Shown here piece after piece: positions 1 through 9,515 of a stretch of 64,000 nucleotides of DNA. The notes beneath the pieces are model-generated. The model saw only the letters and a program-made list of their open reading frames with translations. It was not told where the DNA came from and searched no databases. The translations under genes and the position numbers were made by a program. The DNA comes from Schumannella luteola (GTDB taxonomy: Bacteria; Actinomycetota; Actinomycetes; Actinomycetales; Microbacteriaceae), in the NCBI RefSeq assembly GCF_013408685.1, contig NZ_JACBZY010000001.1, forward strand, positions 3,286,001 through 3,350,000, written 5' to 3'. Numbering within the stretch: position 1 is the first letter of the stretch; every line of letters starts with the position of its first letter.

Positions 1-298
1 GCCCGGTGACGTGGATGTAGATGCGCGACGAGCCGCCGTCGGAGCTTGATGCTGCTGCGCCGTCGTCGTCGGCTCGTCCGGACCCGGATGCTCCCGCCCG
101 GGAGCCCGATCCCGTCGACGACCCCGTCGACGGCGACGCCGACGCCGACGCGGGCGCGAGCACGGTCGTCGCCCCACCCGGCGTCAGCGCGGCGGCCGCG
201 GCGGCGACACCACCCGCGATGAGGAGCAGCACGAGCCCGGCCCCGATCCCGAGCCGCACGCGGGCGCTGCGCGGGCGCGGGGTCAGGGCCGAGCTCAT
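1..298 (-). CDS. comEA: ComEA-like DNA-uptake protein, N-terminal part (runs off the window)
   Basis: The reading frame starts at an ATG at 298-296 and runs leftward out of the window without a stop. The 99 visible residues are a short basic N-terminus, one membrane segment (about residues 16-36), a long Ser/Gly/Asp-rich linker, and then IYIHVTG, which looks like the first strand of an SLBB domain. That is the usual build of actinobacterial ComEA: one membrane anchor, an SLBB domain and a C-terminal helix-hairpin-helix domain that binds incoming DNA. The leuS-comEA-comEC order is common in Microbacteriaceae and supports the call. The helix-hairpin-helix part lies outside the window, so identity rests on context and the first third of the protein. 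Confidence 0.7.
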   Translation of the reverse strand, partial: MSSALTPRPRSARVRLGIGAGLVLLLIAGGVAAAAAALTPGGATTVLAPASASASPSTGSSTGSGSRAGASGSGRADDDGAAASSSDGGSSRIYIHVTG

Positions 299-330
299 GC
301 TCCGACGCTAGGCATCGCCCGGATACGGCA

Positions 331-370
331 GACGGCCGCCGCCCGATCTGTGGATCAGGCGACGGCCGTC
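331..370. terminator. Hairpin in the leuS-comEA spacer
   Basis: GACGGCCGCCGCC (331-343) pairs with GGCGACGGCCGTC (358-370), 12 of 13 bases matching, with a 14-base loop. It lies just downstream of leuS on its transcribed strand. There is no clear U-run, so it may be a weak terminator or a processing hairpin; comEA could still be co-transcribed with leuS. Confidence 0.4.
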
Positions 371-413
371 GACGCTGGGGAGGAGAGGCGCGGGCGGGCC
401 CGCGCCCCCACGC

Positions 414-2975
414 TCAGCCCTTCGTCGCGATGTTGACCACGCGCGGGGCGCGCACGATCACGTTGACGATCTCGCGATCGCCGACCGCGCGCTGCACGCC
501 GGCGGAGGCGCGGGCGAGCTTCTCGAGCTCGTCCGAGGCGATCGTCGGGGCGACCTCGATGCGGTCGCGCACCTTGCCGTCGACCTGGATGATCGAGGTC
601 ACCGACTCCTCGATCAGCAGGTCGGGGTCGGCCTTGCGGAAGCCGGCGAAGGCGACCGTGTCGGTGTAGCCCAGGCGGTGCCACATGTCCTCGGCCGTGT
701 ACGGCGCGAACAGGCTCAGCACGACCGCGACCGCCTCGGTCGCCTCGCGCACGGCCGGGTCGCCGCCGCCGGGACCCTGGTCGATCGTCTTGCGGATCTG
801 GTTCACCAGCTCCATCAGGCGCGCGACCACGACGTTGAACTTGAACGCCTCGACCAGACCCGGCACGTCGTTCAGCAGACGGTGCGTAGCGCGGCGCAGC
901 GCCGCATCCCCGCCCTTCCAGTCGACGTCGGGCGCGGTCGTGACCTCGCCGGCGAGACGCCAGGCGCGGGCCAGGAACTTCGCCGAGCCGGTGGGCGAGA
1001 CATCCGCCCAGTCGATGTCGTCCTCCGGCGGTCCGGCGAAGGCCATGGTGAGGCGGATCGCGTCGCTGCCGTACTGGTCGAGCTGCTCCGAGAGGCGCAC
1101 GATGTTGCCGCGGCTCTTCGACATCGCCGAGCCCTCCATGATCACCATGCCCTGGTTCAGCAGCGCGCTGAACGGCTCGGTGAAGCTCACGTAGCCCAGG
1201 TCGAAGAGCACCTTGGTGATGAAGCGCGCGTAGAGCAGGTGCAGGATCGCGTGCGTCACGCCGCCGACGTACTGGTCGACGGGAGCCCACTTCTCGGCCT
1301 CGGCCGGGTCGAAGGCCTGCGTGTCGTCGTTCGGCGACAGGAAGCGCAACGGATACCACGACGAGTCGACGAAGGTGTCCATCGTGTCGGGGTCGCGGCG
1401 CGCGGGCGAGCCGTCGCGCGGGTCGGGCACGTTCACCCAGTCCTCGGCGGCGCCGAGCGGCGAGGTGCCCTTCGGCTGCAGGTCGAGGCCCTCGGTCGAC
1501 GGCAGACGCACGGGCAGCTGCTCGAACGGCACAGGGATCAGCTCGCCGTCCTCGCCGTGGATGATCGGGATGGGCGTGCCCCAGTAGCGCTGACGCGAGA
1601 TCAGCCAGTCGCGCAGACGGTAGGTCTTCGCGGCGCGGCCGGTGCCGGCGCTCTCGAGCAGCTGGATCATGCGCCCGATCGCGTTCGACTTGCTCAGCCC
1701 GTCGAGCGGCCCCGAGTTCATCAGGCGGCCCTCGCCGGCCAGCGCGACGCCGGTCGACGCGGGATCGAGCGCGGGGATGTCGCCCGACTCGAGCATCTCC
1801 TCGGTGATGACGGGGATCGCGCCCGTGACCGGGGCGTTCGTGTCGACGACGACGCGCACCGGCAGGCCGAACTTGATCGCGAAGTCGAGGTCGCGCTGGT
1901 CGTGCGCGGGCACGGCCATGACGGCTCCGTGGCCGTAGTCGGCCAGCACGTAGTCGGCGGCCCAGATCGGGATGCGCTCGCCGTTGACGGGGTTGATCGC
2001 GTACCGGTTCAGCGGCACGCCGGTCTTCTCGCGCGTCGCGTCCTGACGGTCGATCTCGCTCGTGCGCTGGGTCTGCTCCAGGTAGTCCTGGAAGCGCATC
2101 CGCGTCTCGGCGTCCGCGCCGGCGGCCAGCTCGGCGGCCAGGTCGGTGTCGGGCGCGATGACCATGAAGGTCGCGCCGAACAGGGTGTCGGGACGGGTCG
2201 TGAAGACGGTCACCTTGGCGTCGCGGCCCTCGACAGTGAAGTCGACCTCGGCGCCCTTCGAGCGGCCGATCCAGTTGCGCTGCATCGCCAGCACCTTCGA
2301 CGGCCACGAACCCTCGAGCTGGTTCAGGTCATCGAGCAGACGGTCGGCGTAGTCGGTGATCTTCAGGTACCACTGCGTCAGCTGCTTCTTGACGACGACG
2401 TTGTCGCAGCGCTCGCAGCGGCCGTCGACGACCTGCTCGTTCGCCAGCACGGTCTGGTCGAAGGGGCACCAGTTGACCCAGCTCGCCTTGCGGTAGGCCA
2501 GGCCCTTCTCGAACATCTTCAGGAACAGCCACTGGTTCCACTTGTAGTACTCGGGGTCGCTCGTGTGCAGCACGCGATCCCAGTCGAAGCTCGCGCCGAG
2601 GCGCTTCATCGACTGCTTCTGCTGCTCGATGTTGGCGTAGGTCCACTCGCGCGGGTCGATGCCGCGCTTGATCGCGGCGCCCTCGGCGGGCAGGCCGAAA
2701 CTGTCCCAGCCGATCGGGTGCAGCACGCGGAAGCCCTGCTGACGCCAGTAGCGCGCGATCACGTCGCCGAAGGTGTACGCCTCGGCGTGACCCATGTGCA
2801 GGTCGCCCGAGGGGTAGGGGAACATGTCGAGCACGTACTTGCGCGGACGCTTGTCGTCGGGGTCGTCCGTGCGGAACGGCCGCTTCTCCTCCCACACCGG
2901 AAGCCAGGTGGCCTCGATGCGGGCGAAGTCGTAGTCGTTCTCGTCGGGCTCGGTCGCGCGGTCGTGCTGGGTCAC
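414..2975 (-). CDS. leuS: Leucine-tRNA ligase
   Basis: This class I aminoacyl-tRNA synthetase charges tRNA-Leu in the cytosol. With the chosen GTG start it has 853 residues, normal for LeuS. The HIGH-type signature is HMGH at residues 60-63 inside [15 protein letters not shown], and the KMSKS-type signature is MSKS near residue 620. The region between them holds the CP1 editing domain. The frame is open 29 codons further upstream (ATG at 3062), but that extension is low-complexity. The GTG at 2975 has a GAGAG ribosome-binding sequence just before it and begins the conserved part ([13 protein letters not shown]). The pabB stop is 114 bases upstream on the same strand. Confidence 0.97.
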   Translation of the reverse strand: MTQHDRATEPDENDYDFARIEATWLPVWEEKRPFRTDDPDDKRPRKYVLDMFPYPSGDLHMGHAEAYTFGDVIARYWRQQGFRVLHPIGWDSFGLPAEGAAIKRGIDPREWTYANIEQQKQSMKRLGASFDWDRVLHTSDPEYYKWNQWLFLKMFEKGLAYRKASWVNWCPFDQTVLANEQVVDGRCERCDNVVVKKQLTQWYLKITDYADRLLDDLNQLEGSWPSKVLAMQRNWIGRSKGAEVDFTVEGRDAKVTVFTTRPDTLFGATFMVIAPDTDLAAELAAGADAETRMRFQDYLEQTQRTSEIDRQDATREKTGVPLNRYAINPVNGERIPIWAADYVLADYGHGAVMAVPAHDQRDLDFAIKFGLPVRVVVDTNAPVTGAIPVITEEMLESGDIPALDPASTGVALAGEGRLMNSGPLDGLSKSNAIGRMIQLLESAGTGRAAKTYRLRDWLISRQRYWGTPIPIIHGEDGELIPVPFEQLPVRLPSTEGLDLQPKGTSPLGAAEDWVNVPDPRDGSPARRDPDTMDTFVDSSWYPLRFLSPNDDTQAFDPAEAEKWAPVDQYVGGVTHAILHLLYARFITKVLFDLGYVSFTEPFSALLNQGMVIMEGSAMSKSRGNIVRLSEQLDQYGSDAIRLTMAFAGPPEDDIDWADVSPTGSAKFLARAWRLAGEVTTAPDVDWKGGDAALRRATHRLLNDVPGLVEAFKFNVVVARLMELVNQIRKTIDQGPGGGDPAVREATEAVAVVLSLFAPYTAEDMWHRLGYTDTVAFAGFRKADPDLLIEESVTSIIQVDGKVRDRIEVAPTIASDELEKLARASAGVQRAVGDREIVNVIVRAPRVVNIATKG

Positions 2976-3089
2976 GGAACTCTCATTCGGTGGGGAAGAC
3001 GAGGATGCGAGAACGGCGCGCCGGGCACCGGCATCCCCCGCTACAGAGTAGCCGTCAACCACCGACCGGCCGTTTCTGTTCCCGTCCGG

Positions 3090-4580
3090 TCAGCGCACGC
3101 CGAGCGCGGCGATCAGCGGCGCGGCCTTCACCCGCGTCTCCTCGAGCTCCTCGTCGGGAACCGAGAGCGCCGTGATGCCGCCGCCCGTGCCGATGCGGGC
3201 GCCGCCGCGGCCCCCGGTGGATGCGTCGAGCACGATCGTGCGGATCGTCATCGCGAGGTCGGCGGCGCCGTCGACGCCGAGGTACCCGAAGCAGCCGGCG
3301 TAGGGACCGCGGGCGCGGTTCTCGAGCGCGTCGAGGATCTCGGTCGCGCGCCGCTTGGGCGCCCCCGTCATCGAGCCGGCGGGGAAGCAGCTCGCGATCG
3401 CATCCACCGCATCCAGTCCCGGGCGCAGCCGCGCGCGCACGGTGCTGACCAGCTGGTGCACCTGGGCGTAGCTCTCGACCTCGAGCAGCTGCGTCACCTC
3501 GACGCTGCCGGGGTCGCCGATGCGCGTGAGGTCGTTGCGCATGAGGTCGACGATCATGAGGTTCTCGGCGCGCTCCTTGTCGCTCGCGAGCAGCTCGGCG
3601 GCGAGGCGTGCGTCGTCGCCCGGGTCGGCGGAGCGCGGGCGCGTGCCCTTGATCGGGCTGGTCTCGACCGTGCCGTCGGGCGTGACCGTGAGGAAGCGCT
3701 CGGGCGAGGCGCTGACGAGCGCGGTGCCGCCGATGCTCAGCAGCGCGCCGTGGTGGGTCGGGCTCGCGGCGCGCACCCGGCGGTGGAGTTCGAGCGGGTC
3801 GGGGTGCGCATCCACCCGCACCTCGGTCGTCAGGCACAGCTGGTAGGCCTCGCCGTCGCGGATCGCGGCCTGGCAGGCGCGCACCTGGGCGAGGTAGTCG
3901 GCGTCGCTCGTGACGCGCACGGCGGTCGCAGGGCCCGGGGTGATCGGGCCGGGCAGCGGATGGGCGGATGCGGTGTCGCGGTCGGCTCGGAGACGCGCCG
4001 CGAGGTCGTCGCGCCAGTCGGCGAGGTCCGAGGGCCAGTCGGTCTGGTCGGCGGACCAGGACGCGGATGCCGCGTCGACGCCCATGTCGTCGCGATCGTC
4101 GGCGCCGAGCGCGATCAGCTCAGCGGAGCCGTCGGGGTGCACGACCGCGGCGCGATCGACCGCGAGGAAGGCGGCCGGATCGCCCGCATCCGCGTCGTGC
4201 GCGTGCGGCACAACGGCTCCGGTCGTCTCACCGCGCAGCTCGTACCCGAACCAGCCGACCAGCCCGAGACGGAAGGCGAGCGGCGGGACGGTGTCGGTCG
4301 CGTCATCCTCTCGACCGACGCCGACACCAGCATTGGCGTCCGCGTCCGCCTCAGCCCGAAGCCTGTCGAGCCCGGCCGCGAGCTGCGGCAGCACATCCTC
4401 GCCCTCGCGCAGCACGACCCGCTCCCCCGTGCCGATGTAGGCCGGGCCGTCGACGCCGCTGTCGAGCCAGAACCCGTCGGGGCGGGCGTCGACCGGCAGC
4501 GCCTCGCCGAGCACGAGCGACGCCACCCGCTCCGCCGAGAATCCGTCTCCGAGCGGATGCCGCAGGAGTCGGTCGCGCAT
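3090..4580 (-). CDS. pabB: Aminodeoxychorismate synthase component I
   Basis: This is a chorismate-binding enzyme of 496 residues. The core motifs are GEAYQLCLTTEV (about 243-254), SASPERF (290-296), PIKGT with Lys311, and FPAGSMTGAPKRRA followed by GCFGYLGVDG near the C-terminus. The lysine in PIKGT distinguishes PabB (4-amino-4-deoxychorismate synthase) from anthranilate synthase TrpE, which has a different residue there. The N-terminal 200 residues are more variable, with an Ala/Asp-rich stretch around 78-96. The divergent neighbour 95 bases away is a PabC-type lyase, which supports a p-aminobenzoate (folate) role rather than tryptophan synthesis. No glutamine amidotransferase (PabA) gene is visible here, so it must lie elsewhere. 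Confidence 0.88.
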   Translation of the reverse strand: MRDRLLRHPLGDGFSAERVASLVLGEALPVDARPDGFWLDSGVDGPAYIGTGERVVLREGEDVLPQLAAGLDRLRAEADADANAGVGVGREDDATDTVPPLAFRLGLVGWFGYELRGETTGAVVPHAHDADAGDPAAFLAVDRAAVVHPDGSAELIALGADDRDDMGVDAASASWSADQTDWPSDLADWRDDLAARLRADRDTASAHPLPGPITPGPATAVRVTSDADYLAQVRACQAAIRDGEAYQLCLTTEVRVDAHPDPLELHRRVRAASPTHHGALLSIGGTALVSASPERFLTVTPDGTVETSPIKGTRPRSADPGDDARLAAELLASDKERAENLMIVDLMRNDLTRIGDPGSVEVTQLLEVESYAQVHQLVSTVRARLRPGLDAVDAIASCFPAGSMTGAPKRRATEILDALENRARGPYAGCFGYLGVDGAADLAMTIRTIVLDASTGGRGGARIGTGGGITALSVPDEELEETRVKAAPLIAALGVR

Positions 4581-4675
4581 ACCGTGATCCTAGGGTCGCG
4601 CCGCGCCCGCGGATCCGCTCCGCATGCACGGCCGCCCTCCGCCTCCTCCCCGCTTCCTCCCCTACGGTGAACCGC

Positions 4676-5515
4676 ATGACGACGACCTTCCGCTGGCAGA
4701 ACCGCGAGCTGGTCGCGGCCGACGACTGCGAGGTCGTGCCGGCTCGGGTGGATGCGGCCGACTCCTGGCTGGTGGCTGACGGCCGCGCGCGCGGACTCGG
4801 CCTGCACCGCCAGCGCTTCCTCGACGCCCTGCCCGAGGAGTTCTGGGCGCTCGACCCGGAGGGCTTCTGGGACGCCGCGCTCGCGCTGCTGCCCCGCGAG
4901 GGCGACTGGTTCCCCCGGGTGGATGCGCGCACAGCCCGTGCGCCCGAGCTGATCTTCCGGCTGCGGCCGGCTCCCGAGCGTCGCGCGTCGATCCGCCTCG
5001 TCACGGCCGAGCGCGACCCGCGCACCGCTCCGCGCGCGAAGGGCCCTGATCTCGCCGCGATGACCGCGCTGCGCACCGCCGCGCAGGGGCTCGGCGCCGA
5101 CGAGGCCGTCGTGCTCGACGCCGACGGCTCCGTCGCCGAGGGCTCGACGACCTGCCTGCTCTGGTGGCGGGGCGACATGCTCTGTGTTCCCGAGGAGGCG
5201 ATCGAGCGGATCGACAGCGTGACCCTGCGCAGCATCCTCGCCCTCGCGACCGCACTCGGCATCGACGTGCTGCACGAGCGCGCCACGCCCGATGACCTCG
5301 ACGGGCTGGAGATCTGGGCGGTCAACGCGCTGCACGGCGTGCGCATCGTGACCGAGTGGGTCGGCGGCCCGGCTCCGGCGGAGCTGCCCGGACGCCGCGC
5401 CGCCTGGCAGACGCGCCTCGACGCCCTGCGCCGCCCGCTGCCGCTGCACGCGGTGCCGAGCGCTGTCGCCTCCCCCGCTTCGCCGGCGACGCCCGAGACC
5501 GGCGGGGCCGACTGA
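4676..5515 (+). CDS. pabC: Aminodeoxychorismate lyase (class IV aminotransferase fold)
   Basis: PabC releases pyruvate from aminodeoxychorismate to give p-aminobenzoate, using pyridoxal phosphate. The 279-residue product has the fold-type IV features: the likely cofactor lysine at 122 (RAKGPD), then GADEAVVLDADGSVAEGSTTCLLWW with Glu155 in the phosphate/cofactor region, and a C-terminal ALHGVRIV segment. The ATG at 4676 matches the start of conserved sequence; the much longer open frame upstream is antisense to pabB. It is divergent from pabB, and its TGA overlaps the ATG of the next gene by one base, so the two are probably co-transcribed. A D-amino-acid or branched-chain aminotransferase is possible but less likely next to pabB. 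Confidence 0.82.
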   Translation: MTTTFRWQNRELVAADDCEVVPARVDAADSWLVADGRARGLGLHRQRFLDALPEEFWALDPEGFWDAALALLPREGDWFPRVDARTARAPELIFRLRPAPERRASIRLVTAERDPRTAPRAKGPDLAAMTALRTAAQGLGADEAVVLDADGSVAEGSTTCLLWWRGDMLCVPEEAIERIDSVTLRSILALATALGIDVLHERATPDDLDGLEIWAVNALHGVRIVTEWVGGPAPAELPGRRAAWQTRLDALRRPLPLHAVPSAVASPASPATPETGGAD

Positions 5516-6210
5516 TGCTCCCGCACCTCGTCGAGACCACGGCCACAGTGGTCGCGACGGCCGGCACCGGCGGATTCGACCCGCTCGGCTGGCTGCTCGA
5601 CGTGGTGCAGTCGGTCGACCCGGTGCTGCGCATCCTGCTCTCGGCGGTCGCGATCTTCTGCGAGACGTCGATCCTGATCGGGCTCGTCGTGCCCGGCGAC
5701 ACGATCGTGCTCGTCTCGAGCACCGCGACCGCGAACGTCGCCGAGTACATCGGCCTGCTCGTCGCCGTCATCGTCGGCTCGCTCGGCGGCGAGAGCGTCG
5801 GGTTCCTGCTCGGCCGGCTGTTCGGGCCGAAGCTGCGGCACTCGCGACTCGGCCGCCGCATCGGCGAGAAGAACTGGATGCGCGCCGAGCGCTACCTCGA
5901 GCGCCGCGGCGGCCCCGCGGTGTTCCTGTCGCGCTTCCTGCCGGTGCTGCACTCGCTCGTGCCCGTCACGGTCGGCACGAGCGAGATGAGCTACCGCCGC
6001 TTCCTCGCCTGGACGACCCCGGCGTGCGTGCTCTGGGCGGGCGCCTACGTGACGGTCGGCTGGCTCGCCGCCGGCAGCTACCGTGAGCTCTCGACCCAGC
6101 TGCACTGGGCGGGTTACCTCTTCGTCGCCGTGATCGTGGTCTTCGTGATCGTCGTCGCAGTGGTGAAGAAGCTCATCGAGCGGGCCGAGCGCCGCCACCT
6201 CGACGACTGA
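5515..6210 (+). CDS. DedA-family membrane protein
   Basis: This 231-residue integral membrane protein has the DedA/SNARE-associated (VTT) domain. Visible signs are the re-entrant-type segment LIGLVVPGDTIVLVSS, the GGESVGFLLGRLFG motif, and RFLPVLHSLVPVTVGTSEMSYRRFLAWT, followed by two membrane helices and a basic tail. Members of this family act as proton-dependent lipid-carrier (undecaprenyl-phosphate or phospholipid) flippases or affect membrane homeostasis; the substrate here cannot be read from sequence. The ATG shares one base with the pabC stop (TGATG), which suggests translational coupling although no functional link is obvious. Confidence 0.88.
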   Translation: MLPHLVETTATVVATAGTGGFDPLGWLLDVVQSVDPVLRILLSAVAIFCETSILIGLVVPGDTIVLVSSTATANVAEYIGLLVAVIVGSLGGESVGFLLGRLFGPKLRHSRLGRRIGEKNWMRAERYLERRGGPAVFLSRFLPVLHSLVPVTVGTSEMSYRRFLAWTTPACVLWAGAYVTVGWLAAGSYRELSTQLHWAGYLFVAVIVVFVIVVAVVKKLIERAERRHLDD

Positions 6211-6270
6211 CCGCGAACGCGACGCCGGCGCGCGGCGCCGCCTCTGTGGGCGCGCGAGCCATCGACGCGA

Positions 6271-6302
6271 AACGGCCGCACCCCCGAGAGGATGCGGCCG
6301 TT
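6271..6302. terminator. Bidirectional hairpin terminator between convergent genes
   Basis: AACGGCCGCA (6271-6280) and TGCGGCCGTT (6293-6302) form a perfect 10-bp stem with a 12-base loop. It lies between the stop of the DedA gene and the stop of the convergent substrate-binding protein, so it can serve both strands. The flanking T-rich tail is short. Confidence 0.7.
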
Positions 6303-6318
6303 CTGTCGGCGGGATCTC

Positions 6319-7230
6319 CTACTTGAGGAACCCGTTGTCGGTCAGCCACTTGGTGGCGATCTTGTCGGCGCGGTCCTTGTCGTCGACGCTCTGCACGTTG
6401 AGCGCGACGAGGCCCTCCGGCGTCAGCTTGGCGCTGATCGGGTCGATGACCTTCTTGATCTTGTCCGCCTTCTTGGCGTTGACGATCGGTACGACATTCG
6501 AGGAGAGGAACAGGCCCTCCGGGTCCTCGAGGGTGACGAGCTTCTTCGACTTGATCGAGGGGTCGGCGCTGTAGATGTCGGCCACGTTGACCGTGCCGGC
6601 CACGAGCGAGTCGACGGTGGTGTCACCGGTCGGCTGGAACGCGACGTCCACGCCGTAGACCGACTTCAGCCCCTCGGGACCGTACGGGCGCTTCTCGAGC
6701 TCCGGCGCACCGCCGAGTTTGAGGTCGCTGACGCCCTTGAGGTCGGCGATCGACTTCAGGTTGTTCGCCTTCGCGAACTCCTCGGTCACGTTGTAGGAGT
6801 CCTGGTCGGTCGCGGGCGAGTACTGCAGCGCCTCGAGGTTCTTGGGCAGCGCCTTCTGCAGCGCCGCGAACACCTCGTCGGGCTTGGTGACGGTCGCGTC
6901 CTTGTCGTAGTACTGCAGCAGGTTGCCGCTGTACTCCGGGAACAGGTCGAGCTCGCCGCTCTCGAGCGAGGGCAGATACGCGTCGCGCTGACCGATCTGG
7001 AACTTGCGAGTGACCTTGAAGCCGGCCTTCTCGAGAGCCTGGGCGTAGATCTCGGCGATGATCTCGTTCGAGTAGTAGGCCTGCGACCCGATCGTCACCG
7101 ATTGGGTGTCGTCCGAGCCCGATCCCGAGGAGAGCGGGTCGCTCGATGCGCACCCTGCCAGGGCCAATGCCGCCCCGACCGCGACTGCCGCGATCGCGGT
7201 GAGCCGGCCCTTCTTCCGTGCTGTGAACAT
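6319..7230 (-). CDS. Osmoprotectant ABC transporter, substrate-binding lipoprotein (OpuCC/ProX type)
   Basis: This 303-residue lipoprotein captures quaternary-amine solutes such as glycine betaine, choline or carnitine outside the membrane. It has a basic N-terminus (MFTARKKGR), a hydrophobic signal and the lipobox LAGC, then the OpuAC/ProX-type fold with SQAYYSNEIIAEIYAQAL and GELDLFPEYSGNLLQYY. The ATG at 7230 follows AGAAGGA at good spacing; the longer frame to 7362 is inside the permease gene. It is the last gene of a four-gene operon, 19 bases after the permease. Substrate choice within the family cannot be settled by eye. Confidence 0.88.
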   Translation of the reverse strand: MFTARKKGRLTAIAAVAVGAALALAGCASSDPLSSGSGSDDTQSVTIGSQAYYSNEIIAEIYAQALEKAGFKVTRKFQIGQRDAYLPSLESGELDLFPEYSGNLLQYYDKDATVTKPDEVFAALQKALPKNLEALQYSPATDQDSYNVTEEFAKANNLKSIADLKGVSDLKLGGAPELEKRPYGPEGLKSVYGVDVAFQPTGDTTVDSLVAGTVNVADIYSADPSIKSKKLVTLEDPEGLFLSSNVVPIVNAKKADKIKKVIDPISAKLTPEGLVALNVQSVDDKDRADKIATKWLTDNGFLK

Positions 7231-7249
7231 GTCGATTCCTTCTGGTGAT

Positions 7250-7975
7250 TCAGGTGGTGGGGGATTCCACCGCCGCGCCGGGACGAGGCGTCCGGGCGCG
7301 GGTCCTGCGGGAGTCGATGCCCTTCGGCCGCACCGCCGCGGCGAGCAGGCCGAACACGGCATCGAGGAGGAAGGCGAGCACGACGATGAGGATCGCGCCG
7401 CCGAGGATCTGCGAGTAGTCGCGTAGCGGGATGCCCTGCACGACGTAGAAGCCGAGCCCGCCGAGATTCACGTAGCCGGCGAGAGCCACGGTCGCGACGA
7501 TCTGCAGCACCGCGCTGCGCAGGCCGCCGACGAGCAGCGGCAGACCGAGCGGGATCTCGACCTTGGTCAGGATCTGCCACTCGCTCATGCCGACCGAGCG
7601 CGCGGCGTCGATCGTGCGGCGGTCGATCGCCTGCAGACCCGAGTAGGCGCCGGCGAGGATCGAGGGGATGCCGAGGATCACGAAGGCGATGAAGGCGCCG
7701 ACCGCGGTGCGGGTCACGCCGAGCACGAGCACCAGCAGCAGGATCAGGCCGAACGACGGCAGCGCCCGCGCGGCACCCGAGATCGCGACCGCGATCTCGC
7801 GACCCTTGCCGGTGTGCCCGATCAGGTAGCCGAGCGGGATCGCGATGACGGCCGCCACGAGAACCGAGACGAAGGTGTAGTAGAGGTGTAGCCCGATCGC
7901 CTGTCCGATCGGGAAGCCGCCGCTCCAGTTCGCGGGGTCGAAGATCCAGCCGAAGGCGTCGCCGAAGAGGTTCAT
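7250..7975 (-). CDS. Osmoprotectant ABC transporter permease (OpuCD-like)
   Basis: This 241-residue inner-membrane permease has the binding-protein-dependent transport (BPD_transp_1) fold. About five to six membrane segments are visible. The coupling-loop region is AIDRRTIDAARSVGMSEWQILTKVEIPLGLPLL, which contacts the ATPase. The start ATG at 7975 overlaps the stop of the upstream permease by four bases (ATGA), a strong sign of one operon. The C-terminus is a basic, proline-rich tail. The second permease of the same system is the upstream gene; the two probably form a heterodimer. Confidence 0.9.
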   Translation of the reverse strand: MNLFGDAFGWIFDPANWSGGFPIGQAIGLHLYYTFVSVLVAAVIAIPLGYLIGHTGKGREIAVAISGAARALPSFGLILLLVLVLGVTRTAVGAFIAFVILGIPSILAGAYSGLQAIDRRTIDAARSVGMSEWQILTKVEIPLGLPLLVGGLRSAVLQIVATVALAGYVNLGGLGFYVVQGIPLRDYSQILGGAILIVVLAFLLDAVFGLLAAAVRPKGIDSRRTRARTPRPGAAVESPTT

Positions 7976-8658
7976 GCGGCACCTCCGACGGCGGCGACCG
8001 CCACCTGCCGCGACTGCTTCGCCGGCTTCTGCCGCGACCACGGCATGACGGCCCGGCCGACGAGCACGAGCAGGCCGTCGATCACGAGCGCGACGAGCAT
8101 CGTCATCACGACGCCCGACAGGATCTCTTCGACGATCTTGCGCTGGTAGCCGTCGGTGAAGAGATAGCCGAGGCTGCTGATGCCGAGCAGCGCACCGACC
8201 GTGACCAGCGCGATCGTGCTGACCGCGACAACTCGCAGACCCGCGAGCAGCACGGGGCCCGCGAGCGGGAACTCGACGCCCCAGAACCGGCGCCAGGTGG
8301 AGTAGCCCATCGCGGTGGCCGACTGCCGTACGCCCGGATCGACCGAGCCGAAGGCGTCCGCCGCCGAGCGCGCCATGACGGCGACGGCGTAGATCGTGAG
8401 CGCGATCGTGACGTTCGCCTCGCTGAGGAAGCTGGTGCCGATCAGCGGAGGCAGCAGCGCGAACAGGGCGAGCGAGGGGATCGTGTAGAGCAGGCCGGTG
8501 ACGGTCAGGATGATGCCGCGCGTCAGCTTGAAGCGCCAGGCGAGCCAGCCGAGCGGGATCGCCACCACGAAGCCGACGACGATCGGCAGCACGCTGAGCC
8601 GCAGATGCTCGAGCGTGAGTCTCCCGATCAGATCGAGGTTGTCGACGACCCAGTTCAC
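7972..8658 (-). CDS. Osmoprotectant ABC transporter permease (OpuCB-like)
   Basis: This 228-residue permease belongs to the same family as its downstream partner. It has a short N-terminal stretch (VNWVVDNLDLIGRLTLEHLRLS), several membrane helices and the coupling motif GSVDPGVRQSATAMGYSTWRRFWGVEFPLAGP. The GTG at 8658 overlaps the ATPase stop by four bases (GTGA), and its own stop overlaps the next permease start. That fixes the start and points to tight translational coupling across the operon. The basic C-terminus (WSRQKPAKQSRQ) is cytoplasmic. Confidence 0.9.
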   Translation of the reverse strand: MNWVVDNLDLIGRLTLEHLRLSVLPIVVGFVVAIPLGWLAWRFKLTRGIILTVTGLLYTIPSLALFALLPPLIGTSFLSEANVTIALTIYAVAVMARSAADAFGSVDPGVRQSATAMGYSTWRRFWGVEFPLAGPVLLAGLRVVAVSTIALVTVGALLGISSLGYLFTDGYQRKIVEEILSGVVMTMLVALVIDGLLVLVGRAVMPWSRQKPAKQSRQVAVAAVGGAA

Positions 8659-9515
8659 GACCCGGCCGCCGCTCCCGTGCTCGCCGCCGCTCCCGCGCCG
8701 CCGCTCTCGTCGAGCACGCCGGCGGGGTGGCCGTCGGCATCCACCACGATGCGCTTGCCGTCGACGTCGCGCACGCTGAGCTTGCGCTTGCCGCGGTCGG
8801 CGCCGACGAAGGTGCGCACGAAGTCGTTGGCGGGGTGCGCGAGGATCTGCTCCGGCTCGCCGACCTGCACGATCTTGCCGCCGGGTTCGAGGATGACGAC
8901 GCGGTCGCCGAGCAGGAAGGCCTCGTCGATGTCGTGGGTGACGAACACGATGGTCTTGCCGAGCTCGCGCTGCAGACGCAGCACCTCCTGCTGCAGCTCG
9001 TCGCGCACGATCGGGTCGACCGCGCCGAAGGGCTCGTCCATGAGCAGGATGTTGGGGTCGACCGCGAGGCCGCGGGCGACGCCGACGCGCTGCTGCTGTC
9101 CGCCGGAGAGCTGCGAGGGATAGCGCTCGGCCATCGCGCGGTCGAGGCCCACCGTGTCCATCAGCTCGAGCGCGCGCTGACGCGCGTCCTTCTTCGAGAC
9201 CCCGTTGAGCAGCGGGACGGTGGCGATGTTGTCGACGACCCTGCGGTGCGGCAGCAGACCCGAGTTCTGCATGACGTAGCCGATGCTGCGACGCAGCTTG
9301 ACCGGCTCGATCGTCGACACGTCCTGACCGTCGATCTCGATCACGCCGGAGGTCGGGTCGACCATGCGGTTGATCATGCGCATGAGCGTCGTCTTGCCGG
9401 AGCCGCTCGAGCCGACCAGCACCGTGACCTCGCGGGCAGGGATCTGCAGCGAGAAGCCGTCGACGGCGACCGTGCCGTCGGGGAACTGCTTCACGACGTC
9501 GCGGAACTCGATCAT
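8655..9515 (-). CDS. Osmoprotectant ABC transporter ATP-binding protein (OpuCA-like)
   Basis: This 286-residue ATPase energises solute import. Walker A is GSSGSGKTT (35-43), the signature is LSGGQQQRV (136-144), Walker B is LLMDEP (157-162), and the H-loop is VTHDIDEA. Classical OpuCA proteins are longer and end in two CBS domains that sense ionic strength. Here only about 50 residues follow the ATPase core (RKLSVRDVDGKRIVVDADG, then an Ala/Gly tail), so the ionic-strength sensor is missing or reduced. It is the first gene of the operon. GTCAA (9594-9598) and TTGAC (9605-9609) form a small inverted repeat upstream that could be part of its promoter or operator. Confidence 0.9.
   Translation of the reverse strand: MIEFRDVVKQFPDGTVAVDGFSLQIPAREVTVLVGSSGSGKTTLMRMINRMVDPTSGVIEIDGQDVSTIEPVKLRRSIGYVMQNSGLLPHRRVVDNIATVPLLNGVSKKDARQRALELMDTVGLDRAMAERYPSQLSGGQQQRVGVARGLAVDPNILLMDEPFGAVDPIVRDELQQEVLRLQRELGKTIVFVTHDIDEAFLLGDRVVILEPGGKIVQVGEPEQILAHPANDFVRTFVGADRGKRKLSVRDVDGKRIVVDADGHPAGVLDESGGAGAAASTGAAAGS

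Noticed and set aside
21-311. A plus-strand 96-codon frame at the left edge
   Set aside because: It is antisense to the partial comEA-like gene and rich in Ala/Pro/Asp without motifs.
3090-4580. Anthranilate synthase (TrpE) call
   Set aside because: The PIKGT lysine and the divergent PabC neighbour favour PabB.
678-4670. A 1330-codon plus-strand open frame
   Set aside because: It is antisense to leuS and pabB, has Arg/His/Asp/Gly-rich composition typical of high-GC shadow frames, and shows no family motif.
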